Below are positions 7,014-13,404 of a stretch of DNA of 16,637 nucleotides, one piece after another. Position numbers and translations under genes: made by a program. Each line of letters opens with the position of its first letter. Position 1 is the stretch's first letter. The notes beneath the pieces were generated by a model. The model was not told where the DNA came from. It worked only from the letters and a program-made list of their open reading frames with translations, and did no database searches. This DNA comes from Pseudomonadota bacterium (GTDB taxonomy: Bacteria; Myxococcota_A; Polyangia; Polyangiales; Polyangiaceae), in NCBI GenBank assembly GCA_023411445.1, contig JAEYOT010000308.1, positions 1 through 16,637 of the forward strand, written 5' to 3'.

Positions 7014-7322
7014 GTGCCCGTCTCGAAGAAGCAGGCTGCGCTGACGGCACGGCAGTTCCAAGCCGTGGCCAAGGCGCTCGCGGATCCGCGGCGCATGGCG
7101 CTGCTCGAGTCGATCGGCAGTGAGCGCGAGTGCTCCTGCCAAAAACTGTGCTCCGAGTCTGGCGTGACGAAGGGAACCGTCTCGCATCACGTGCGCGAGC
7201 TGGTGCGCGCCGGCTTGATCGAAGAGCGCCGAGACGGTCAGTACATGTTTTACGAAGTACGACGTGAAGTGCTCGCGGCCTACACGGCTGAGCTGCTCCG
7301 TCGCGTGGCGCGCGCGGGCTGA
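7014..7322 (+). CDS. ArsR-family winged-helix transcriptional repressor with CxCxxxC cluster
   Basis: The GTG at 7014 gives a 102-residue protein, the usual size of ArsR regulators, starting MPVSKKQAALTARQ. It has the family opening KALADPRRMALLESI, the helix-turn-helix CQKLCSESGVTKGTVSHHVRELVRAGLI (about 42-69) and the wing EERRDGQYMFYEV. Cysteines C40, C42 and C46 sit at the start of the DNA-binding helix pair, much like the ELCVCDLC arsenite site of E. coli ArsR but with one extra residue before the third Cys. Such regulators leave DNA when they bind an inducer (metalloid, metal, thiol oxidant or drug). A strong promoter lies directly upstream, and a shared 13-base element links this promoter with that of the efflux genes beginning 139 bases downstream. 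The likely role is repression of itself and the RND pump. Inducer unknown. The open frame extends far upstream, but that part overlaps the CBM3 gene and is a shadow. Confidence 0.88.
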   Translation: MPVSKKQAALTARQFQAVAKALADPRRMALLESIGSERECSCQKLCSESGVTKGTVSHHVRELVRAGLIEERRDGQYMFYEVRREVLAAYTAELLRRVARAG

Positions 7323-7338
7323 CGCGCGTTAAGTCAGC
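7318..7338 (+). terminator. Weak hairpin at the end of the arsR-family gene
   Basis: GCTGAC (7318-7323) and GTCAGC (7333-7338) are perfect 6-base arms around a 9-base loop, overlapping the stop codon and followed by TGCTTT. It could attenuate read-through into the efflux operon. Short stem; low certainty. Confidence 0.3.
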
Positions 7339-7406
7339 TGCTTTCGCCGCCGATTCGCTGCGTCATTTCTCCACGCGCGGGGCTTGCGGTCGTTCGCGCG
7401 GGTCCT

Positions 7407-7439
7407 ATCGGTTTGACAGTCATCAAACTGTTGATCGGT
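7407..7439 (+). promoter_or_regulatory. Pump operon promoter/operator with nested dyads (site B)
   Basis: A -35 box TTGACA (7413-7418) is followed by only a weak -10 candidate around 7435-7441. Several overlapping dyads occupy this spot: TTTGA/TCAAA (7412-7427), ACAGT/ACTGT (7416-7431) and ATCAA-ACTG-TTGAT (7422-7435). The reverse complement of 7419-7431 is ACAGTTTGATGAC, matching 12 of 13 bases of site A in the arsR promoter. ATCGGT also flanks the block on both sides (7407-7412 and 7434-7439). The layout fits repression by the upstream ArsR-family protein. Confidence 0.6.
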
Positions 7440-7461
7440 ACGGCGAGAGCGAGGTTCGATC

Positions 7462-8583
7462 ATGAGCTCGAGAATTGTTTCAACCCTGCGTCGCGGGGTC
7501 GGTGGAGTGGTGTTGCTCGGCGTCGTCGCGGGCAGCGGTGTCCTGCTAGCGGCGTGGAAGCGCGACACGAAAGAGGCGGCAGCGGCCGAAGCAGCGCGTC
7601 AGCCGGAGCCCGTCGAGAAGATCACGCTCGCGACGGCCGAGGCGCGGCCGCACCGCGCCAGCACCACCGCGATCGGCACTGTCTTGGCGCTGCGGTCCAT
7701 CACGTTGAAGACCGAGGTCTCCGGCACGGTGGCGCGCGCCTCGCTCGTACCGGGCGCGATCGTGGAGGCTGGCACGGTGCTGGTCGGCCTGGATACGTCC
7801 GTGGAGCAGGCGGAGCTGCGCGCGCTGGACGCGCAGGCGCGCTTGAGCGAAACGATGCTGGCGCGGCGCGAGGAGCTGCTCAAGCACGGCGCCACGACGC
7901 AGGACGAGGTGGATCAAGCCCGCGCGCAGCGGGACGTGGCGCAGGCGCAGAGCGCGCGGCTGCGCGCCGTGATCGCCAAGAAGACCATCCGAGCGCCGTT
8001 TCGCGCGCGCGTCGGGCTCTCGGACGTTCACCCCGGCCAGTACCTGAACGAGGGCGTCACCCTGACCACGCTGCAGGGCGTGGAAGACGAGGTTCACGTA
8101 GATTTTGCGGTCGCTCAGGACGTGGCGGCTCGCATCGCGCTCGGCTCGAGCGTGGAGGTGCGGACCGCGCAGGGCGTCGCCTCGCCGGCTCGCGTCGTCG
8201 CGGTCGACGCGAAGGTGGACCCGGAGACGCGCACGGCGCTGATCCGCGCCCGGCTGCCGCGGCCGAGCCAAGACGTGCAAGGCTTCGCGCCGGGCGCCTC
8301 CGTGCGGGTGCTCGTCCCGGTCGGCGAAGCGAACGACGCCGTGGTGGTGCCGGTGAGCGCGCTGCGCAAGGGGCCGGATGGAGACCACGTGTGGGTGGTC
8401 GCAACGGACCCGCAGGGAGCGCTCAGGGCGCAAGAGCGCAAGGTGGTGAGCGGCAGCTCGCTGGGCGAGGTCGTAACCATCGCGAGCGGGCTCGGCGCGG
8501 GTGAGCGCGTCGCCGCTGCCGGCTCCTTCAAGCTGCGTGAAGGGCTGCGCGTGGAGCCGGCAGAAGCGGCCGCGGTGAACTGA
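7462..8583 (+). CDS. RND efflux periplasmic adaptor (HlyD/AcrA-type membrane fusion protein)
   Basis: The 373-residue protein has an N-terminal membrane anchor (about 13-32, no lipobox). The first half of a barrel-sandwich domain (about 76-111, SITLKTEVSGTVARASLVPGAIVEAG) is followed by an alpha-helical hairpin (about 112-174, with KHGATTQDEVDQARAQRDVAQAQ) and the second half containing the signature KKTIRAPFRARVGLSDVHPGQYL. A beta-barrel (about 210-288) and a membrane-proximal domain (about 290-365) complete the fold. Adaptors of this kind bridge an inner-membrane RND pump and an outer-membrane channel. The start codon is preceded by GAGG about 8 bases upstream. The RND pump gene follows after 12 bases, so the two form an operon. 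Substrate cannot be read from the sequence. No outer-membrane factor gene is nearby, so the complex must use a channel encoded elsewhere. Confidence 0.93.
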   Translation: MSSRIVSTLRRGVGGVVLLGVVAGSGVLLAAWKRDTKEAAAAEAARQPEPVEKITLATAEARPHRASTTAIGTVLALRSITLKTEVSGTVARASLVPGAIVEAGTVLVGLDTSVEQAELRALDAQARLSETMLARREELLKHGATTQDEVDQARAQRDVAQAQSARLRAVIAKKTIRAPFRARVGLSDVHPGQYLNEGVTLTTLQGVEDEVHVDFAVAQDVAARIALGSSVEVRTAQGVASPARVVAVDAKVDPETRTALIRARLPRPSQDVQGFAPGASVRVLVPVGEANDAVVVPVSALRKGPDGDHVWVVATDPQGALRAQERKVVSGSSLGEVVTIASGLGAGERVAAAGSFKLREGLRVEPAEAAAVN

Positions 8584-8592
8584 GGGAGGAAA
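8584..8592 (+). promoter_or_regulatory. Strong ribosome binding site for the RND pump
   Basis: GGGAGGAAA directly follows the adaptor stop codon and places GGAGG 6 bases before the ATG at 8596. It is the best Shine-Dalgarno in the window and fixes the start of the pump gene. Confidence 0.85.
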
Positions 8593-8595
8593 CCA

Positions 8596-11500
8596 ATGCG
8601 CTCTTTCACGGATGTCTTCATCAAGCACCCGGTGCTGGCGATCGTCGTCAACTTGGTGCTCGTGCTGGTCGGCGTGCGCGCGCTGACGTCACTGCCGGTG
8701 CAGCAGTACCCGCAGATCGAGAGCTCTTCGGTCGTGATCACGACCGTGTACACCGGCGCCAGCGCCGAGACGGTGCGCGGCTTCTTGACGACGCCCATCG
8801 AGCGGGCGGTGTCCGCCATCAGCGGGGTGGACCATTTGGAGTCGACCAGCCGCGCCGGCGTGAGCACGATCACGGTGCGCTTGAAGCTGAACCACAGCAG
8901 CACCGCGGCGCTGGCGGAGGTGACCGCGCGGCTCCAGCAAGTGCGCTCGGAGCTGCCGGCGGAAGCCGAGCCGCCGATGGTGGAGGTGCAGCGCGCTGAC
9001 CGACCTTACGCCTCCTTCTACCTCAGCTTCACTAGCGACAAGCGCTCCGCGCCGGAGGTGACGGACTGGCTCCTGCGCGGCTTGCAGCCACAGCTGGCGA
9101 CGCTACCCGGCGTGCAGCGCGTCACGTTCGAAGGCGGGCAGCAGATCGCGATGCGGATCTGGATCGATCCGCAAAAGCTCGCGTCCTTGGGGCTCGCGCC
9201 CGGCGACGTGTACGCCGCGTTGCAGCGCAACAACTACCTGGCCGCGGTCGGCCGCACGAAGAACGAGCTGGTGCAGGTGAACCTGCTGGCCAACACGGAT
9301 CTGCGCTCCGTGCAGGAGTTCCGCGACTTGATCGTGGCGGAGCGCAGCGGCGGCATCGTACGCCTGAGCGACGTCGCGGAGGTGGAGCTCGGCGCCGAAG
9401 AAGCGGAGCTCGTGGCCAAGCACGGCAAGAAAGAGGCCGTGTACCTCGGCGTGTGGCCGCTGATCGGCGAAAACGAGATCGACGTGGCGCACCGGCTCCG
9501 CGCCGAGATGGAGCGCATCAAGCCCACCCTGCCGGCCGACATCGACATGCAGATGGCCTACGACGGCACGGTGTTCATGGAGGACGCGCTGGAGGAGATC
9601 ACCAAGACCTTGACCGAGACGGTCTTGATCGTCGGCGCGGTGGTGTTCCTATTCTTGGGCTCGATCCGCACGGCGCTGGTGCCGCTGGTGGCCATGCCTA
9701 TCTCGCTCGTGGGCGCGGCGATCGTGATGTACGCCGCCGGCTTTAGCCTGAACCTGCTCACCATTTTGGCCATCGTGCTGGCCGTGGGGCTCGTGGTGGA
9801 CGATGCGATCGTGGTGGTGGAGAACGTGGAGCGGCACGTGCAGGCAGGGAAGCCGCGCTTGCAGGCGGCGATACTGGCGGCGCGCGAGCTGGTCGGCCCC
9901 GTGCTGGCCATGACGGTGACGCTGGTGGCAGTGTACGCGCCGATCGGCTTTCAAGGCGGGCTGACCGGGGCGCTGTTCCTGGAGTTCGCCATCACGCTCG
10001 CCGCAGCCGTGGTGGTGTCGGGCGTGGTCGCGGTCACGCTGTCGCCCGTGATGAGCTCGCGCTTCGTGCACGATCCGGGGCACGAGGGCAAGCTGACCAG
10101 GGTCGTGAACCGCGCGTTCGATTCGCTCAAGGGCGTCTACGCGCGGCTGCTGGACGGCGCGCTGTCCATCCGCTGGGCGGTCGTGGCCGCTGCGGTGCTG
10201 GTCACGCTCGCCGCCTGGCCGCTCTACGAGAACTCGCGGAGCGAGCTCGCGCCCGTGGAGGATCAGAGTCACATCAGCTTCTTCATGCAAGCCTCGCCTG
10301 ACTCCTCGCTGGCGGCGGCAAACCGCGCGTCGCTGGACGTGGTCGAAGCGGTCGAGGCGTTTCCTGAAGCGCGCTTCATGTGGTCGCTCACGGCTAACTG
10401 GGGCGCGTTCGGCGGCATGGTGACCAAGGACTGGAAGGAGCGCAGCCGCTCCACCCAGCAGATGTACGGCGACGTGTACCAAGCCGTCTCACAGATCCCG
10501 GGTTTGCAGGTGTTCCCGCGCCTGGATCCGCCCTTGCCCACACCTGGCCAGTACGACGTGGAGCTGGTGCTGGCCAGCGACGCGCCGCCTCAGGAGTTTC
10601 TGGCCAGCGTGATGCCGGTGGTGAACGCCGGCTGGCAGAGCGGCAAGTTCTTGTACGTGGATACGGACCTGAAAATCGACTTGCCGGAGGCGCGCGTCGT
10701 GATCGATCGCGAGCGGGTGGCGGACCTAGGGCTGGACCTCGCCAGCGTGGGTCAGTCGCTCGGGACGCTGCTCGGCGGCGGCTACGTCAACCGCTTCAAC
10801 TACTTCGATCGCAGCTACAAGGTGATTCCGCAGATCGCCGAGCACGACCGCGCCACGGTCGGACCGCTGCTGGATCTCAAGGTGAAGACGCCGACGGGGG
10901 AGCTGGTGCCGGTGTCGACCTTCACCAGCATCGAGACTGCGGTGGCGCCACGCACGCTGCAGCGCTTTCAGCAGCGAAACGCGCTGCGCGTCTTCGGCGG
11001 GGTGAAGCCGGGCGTGACGAAAGAAGAAGGCCTGTCCGTGCTGGAAGCCGCGGCCGTTCAGCTGCCGAACGTGCCCATGGACTACGCGGGTGAGTCCCGC
11101 CAAATCCGCCGTGAAGGCTCCGCTTTGACGGCCACGCTCGGCTTCGCGCTGATCTTGATTTACCTGGTGCTGGCAGCGCAGTTTCAGAGCTTCCGCGATC
11201 CTTTGATCGTGCTGCTCGGCTCGGTGCCGCTCGCCATCTCGGGCGCGCTGGTCTTCAGCTTCTTGGATCTGACCACCATCAATATTTACTCGCAGGTGGG
11301 CCTGATCACGCTGGTGGGCCTCATCGCGAAGAACGGCATCCTGATCGTGGAGTTTGCGAACAAGCTGCAGGAGCAAGGGAAGGACAAGCTCAGTGCGTTG
11401 CGCGAAGCCTCGCTCACGCGCCTCCGCCCGGTGCTGATGACGTCGGTCGCGACCGTGGTCGGTCACCTGCCGCTGGTGTTCGTGTCCGGACCGGGCTCTG

Positions 11501-11664
11501 CAGCCCGCAACAGCATCGGCATCGTGCTGGTCACGGGCATGACGATCGGGACGCTGTTCACGCTGTTCGTCGTGCCGGTGTTCTACTCGCTGATCGCCGC
11601 CCAGCACCGCGCCGAGGAGCCGGAGCTCACGGCGGCGCTCACCGACGCGAGCGCTGCCGCTTGA
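8596..11664 (+). CDS. RND multidrug efflux pump, HAE1/AcrB family
   Basis: The 1022-residue protein has the usual AcrB-type length and duplicated layout: TM1 near 12-30, a large periplasmic loop, TM2-6 (about 340-490), TM7 near 525-545, a second periplasmic loop and TM8-12 (about 845-1005). The proton-relay motif GLVVDDAIVVVENVERH carries D402 and D403, and GLIAKNGILIVEF carries K912, matching the Asp-Asp/Lys triad of AcrB; so this is a hydrophobic/amphiphilic drug exporter rather than a metal (HME) pump. Transport is by proton antiport from the periplasm or inner membrane. It forms an operon with the upstream adaptor and is probably repressed by the ArsR-family protein. The gene converges on a membrane-protein gene, with 15 bases between stops and no obvious terminator. 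Substrate unknown. Confidence 0.95.
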   Translation: MRSFTDVFIKHPVLAIVVNLVLVLVGVRALTSLPVQQYPQIESSSVVITTVYTGASAETVRGFLTTPIERAVSAISGVDHLESTSRAGVSTITVRLKLNHSSTAALAEVTARLQQVRSELPAEAEPPMVEVQRADRPYASFYLSFTSDKRSAPEVTDWLLRGLQPQLATLPGVQRVTFEGGQQIAMRIWIDPQKLASLGLAPGDVYAALQRNNYLAAVGRTKNELVQVNLLANTDLRSVQEFRDLIVAERSGGIVRLSDVAEVELGAEEAELVAKHGKKEAVYLGVWPLIGENEIDVAHRLRAEMERIKPTLPADIDMQMAYDGTVFMEDALEEITKTLTETVLIVGAVVFLFLGSIRTALVPLVAMPISLVGAAIVMYAAGFSLNLLTILAIVLAVGLVVDDAIVVVENVERHVQAGKPRLQAAILAARELVGPVLAMTVTLVAVYAPIGFQGGLTGALFLEFAITLAAAVVVSGVVAVTLSPVMSSRFVHDPGHEGKLTRVVNRAFDSLKGVYARLLDGALSIRWAVVAAAVLVTLAAWPLYENSRSELAPVEDQSHISFFMQASPDSSLAAANRASLDVVEAVEAFPEARFMWSLTANWGAFGGMVTKDWKERSRSTQQMYGDVYQAVSQIPGLQVFPRLDPPLPTPGQYDVELVLASDAPPQEFLASVMPVVNAGWQSGKFLYVDTDLKIDLPEARVVIDRERVADLGLDLASVGQSLGTLLGGGYVNRFNYFDRSYKVIPQIAEHDRATVGPLLDLKVKTPTGELVPVSTFTSIETAVAPRTLQRFQQRNALRVFGGVKPGVTKEEGLSVLEAAAVQLPNVPMDYAGESRQIRREGSALTATLGFALILIYLVLAAQFQSFRDPLIVLLGSVPLAISGALVFSFLDLTTINIYSQVGLITLVGLIAKNGILIVEFANKLQEQGKDKLSALREASLTRLRPVLMTSVATVVGHLPLVFVSGPGSAARNSIGIVLVTGMTIGTLFTLFVVPVFYSLIAAQHRAEEPELTAALTDASAAA

Positions 11665-11679
11665 CGAGCAGGACGCCGC

Positions 11680-12030
11680 TCAGCGCAGCACGAAGTCCAC
11701 CGCGGCGCCCGTGATAGACACGATGATCGCAGCCAACAGGGCCGGTACGAAGCCGCCCACCGTCAGGCGCCGGCTGAGCTTGTCGGCGATCAGAAGGACG
11801 ATGGCGCTCACGACCAGGCGCGTGACGAAGCTGAACAGGAAGCCGAGCCCCAGCGTCGCGATGCCGAGCCCCACGTAAATCAGCCAGCCGAGCAAGAACT
11901 GCAGGACGCCGAGCAGGGCGGCCACCACCGCGTAGCTCTTCCAATCACCGGCGATGTTGAAGCCGCTGAGCAGCTTGTCTGCGACCCACAGGCCGAGAGC
12001 CACGCTGATCCAAGAGACGAGTAGCGCCAT
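11680..12030 (-). CDS. Small four-helix membrane protein, phage-holin-4 / YvlD-like family
   Basis: The start at 12030 gives a 116-residue, very hydrophobic protein with four predicted membrane segments (about 2-20, 33-53, 56-82 and 93-113). Short charged loops include WVADKLLSGFNIAGDW after helix 1 and LIADKLSRRLTVGG after helix 3. This length, the repeated ADKL motif and the internal-repeat feel fit the bacterial phage-holin family 4 (YvlD-like) membrane proteins, which are mostly not phage encoded and whose role is unknown, though some belong to envelope-stress regulons. The open frame continues far upstream across the oxidoreductase gene, but that extension is antisense shadow; only MALLVSWISV opens a proper first helix. 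No clear Shine-Dalgarno. It is divergent from the oxidoreductase gene, with 45 bases between starts. Confidence 0.8.
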   Translation of the reverse strand: MALLVSWISVALGLWVADKLLSGFNIAGDWKSYAVVAALLGVLQFLLGWLIYVGLGIATLGLGFLFSFVTRLVVSAIVLLIADKLSRRLTVGGFVPALLAAIIVSITGAAVDFVLR

Positions 12031-12075
12031 GCGTTCAGCTTGGAGCCAGCGCGGTCCGGGAGCAAATTGCCGCCC

Positions 12076-13020
12076 ATGAGAGCCATGGTGATCCGAGAGT
12101 TTGGTGGTCCGGAGAAGTTCGAGCTGACGGACATGCCGTTGCCAGAACCGGCGGCGCACGAGGTGCGGGTCAAGGTGCGGGCGGCGTCGGTCAACCCGGT
12201 CGACTACAAGATTCGACGGAGCGGCTCCTGGGCGGGCGTGCCGATGCCTGCCATCCTGGGCTACGACGCGGCCGGAGTGGTGGACGCGATCGGCGCGAAC
12301 GTGACCTCGCTCAAGCCGGGCGACGAGGTGTTCTACTCCGCTCGCATCTTCGGGCGGCAGGGCACCTACGCGGAGTATCACGTGGAGGACGCGGCCATCG
12401 TCGCCAAGAAGCCGCCGACGCTGAGCTTCGAGCAGGCGGCGAGCCTGCCGCTGGCAGCGATCACGGCGTACGACGCGATCGTCACCTTCTTCCAAACCAA
12501 GCCGGGCGACACCGTGCTGGTGCACGCGGGCGCCGGTGGCGTCGGCGTGTTCGCGGTGCAGCTGGCGAAGGCGGCAGGCGCGCGCGTGCTGGCGACGGGC
12601 CGCAGCGAGAACACGGAGCTCATCAAGAGCCTCGGCGCAGACGAGGTGATCGACTACCGTAAGGTCCGCTTCGAGGAGGAGGTGCTGCGCTTGACCGACG
12701 GGCGCGGCGTGGACGCGGCCTACGACACGGTGGGCGGTGACACGATCACGCGTAGCATCGAGTGCGTGCGGCCCTACGGCAAGCTTGCCACCATCGTGAG
12801 CGTGGGCGGCAGCATCAATGGCATGCAGATCAAGAACCAGTCGCTCTACTTCGGTTTCATGGAGCGCACGCGCGAGAAGATCCAAACGCTTGCCACGCTC
12901 GCCTCGCGCGAGCAGGTGCGGCCGGTGATCGACAGCACCTTTCCGCTGGAGCGCGTAGCGGATGCGCACCGCAAATTGGAGGGCGGCGGCATGCGTGGTA
13001 AAATCGTGATTACTATCTGA
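12076..13020 (+). CDS. NADP-dependent quinone oxidoreductase, zinc-independent MDR family
   Basis: The 314-residue protein from ATG 12076 is an MDR-superfamily enzyme. The N-terminal GroES-like domain contains RVKVRAASVNPVDYKIR (about 31-47) and GYDAAGVVDAIGANVTSLKPGDEV. The Rossmann domain has the AGAGGVG nucleotide-binding motif at 151-157, followed by VFAVQLAKAAGARVLATGRS. It ends with LERVADAHRKLEGGGMRGKIVITI, typical of quinone reductase-like members. The zinc-coordinating Cys/His set of alcohol dehydrogenases is absent, so catalysis should be zinc-free, reducing quinones or enone-type electrophiles with NADPH. A longer start at 12040 is in frame, but MRAMVIREFGG is the family's normal opening. 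GGGAG lies 13 bases upstream, rather far for a ribosome site. Physiological substrate unknown. Confidence 0.92.
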   Translation: MRAMVIREFGGPEKFELTDMPLPEPAAHEVRVKVRAASVNPVDYKIRRSGSWAGVPMPAILGYDAAGVVDAIGANVTSLKPGDEVFYSARIFGRQGTYAEYHVEDAAIVAKKPPTLSFEQAASLPLAAITAYDAIVTFFQTKPGDTVLVHAGAGGVGVFAVQLAKAAGARVLATGRSENTELIKSLGADEVIDYRKVRFEEEVLRLTDGRGVDAAYDTVGGDTITRSIECVRPYGKLATIVSVGGSINGMQIKNQSLYFGFMERTREKIQTLATLASREQVRPVIDSTFPLERVADAHRKLEGGGMRGKIVITI

Positions 13021-13057
13021 CGTTCGGGTGCCGCCCGACCTTCACGACGCAGCGTCA

Positions 13058-13074
13058 CCCGTGCAAGGCACGGG
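13058..13074. terminator. Hairpin between converging oxidoreductase and lipoprotein genes
   Basis: CCCGTGC-AAG-GCACGGG is a perfect 7-base-pair stem with a 3-base loop, placed in the 118 bases between stops at 13020 and 13139. It fits a bidirectional terminator, although no T-run follows in either direction. Confidence 0.5.
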
Positions 13075-13138
13075 ATGCTCCGGAAGAACCATCGTTGCGT
13101 GCGCGCCACACCCGTAGCGAGCTGCCTCGCGCTCGGAC

Positions 13139-13375
13139 CTAGTCCTTACGGATTTCTTCGGCCGCCTTCTTGTCGACCTTGTCGATCGCTTCTTTTGTCT
13201 TGTCGACCACCTTCTCGGCGGCTGAGCCAACCGCGGCAGCGCCCTCTTTCAGGTCTTGCTTGACCTGCTCCTCATCCACTTCTTGGACTTCTTCCTTGAT
13301 AGCTTTGCCGGTGTCGTCACAGCCCAGCGAACAGAGCAAGAGCAGCGGCGCGACTCGAGATAGCGCGGAGGACAT
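13139..13375 (-). CDS. Small charged lipoprotein (78 aa) downstream of the kinase
   Basis: From the ATG at 13375 the product begins MSSALSRVAPLLLLCSLGCDD: a signal peptide with C19 as the probable lipidation site (SLGC, a slightly loose lipobox) followed by Asp-Asp, which in E. coli would favour inner-membrane retention. The mature part is rich in Lys and Glu with heptad-like spacing (AIKEEVQEVDEEQVKQDLKE, then EKVVDKTKEAIDKVDKKAAEE), suggesting one or two amphipathic helices or a coiled coil. It starts 29 bases after the kinase stop on the same strand, with GGAG about 9 bases before the ATG, so it is probably co-transcribed. A longer frame to 13654 exists, but it overlaps the kinase in a different frame and lacks a signal peptide. 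No known family recognised. It could be a structural envelope lipoprotein or a partner of the kinase; the latter is only inferred from position. Confidence 0.75.
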   Translation of the reverse strand: MSSALSRVAPLLLLCSLGCDDTGKAIKEEVQEVDEEQVKQDLKEGAAAVGSAAEKVVDKTKEAIDKVDKKAAEEIRKD

Positions 13376-13404
13376 GCGACGGCTCCAGCAAACGGAGTGC
13401 CAAC

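Noticed and set aside
7546..8628. 360-codon minus-strand frame opposite the adaptor gene, and a 293-codon frame (10726-11607) opposite the pump
   Set aside because: His/Arg-rich antisense shadows of strong RND genes, without domains.
11680..12030. Possible prophage lysis gene (holin)
   Set aside because: No lysin, capsid or integrase genes nearby; this holin-named family is mostly chromosomal and not phage derived.
12031..12969. Extension of the minus-strand holin-like frame across the oxidoreductase gene (429 codons in total)
   Set aside because: The extension is His/Arg-rich shadow of the MDR gene; only the last 116 codons form a sensible membrane protein.
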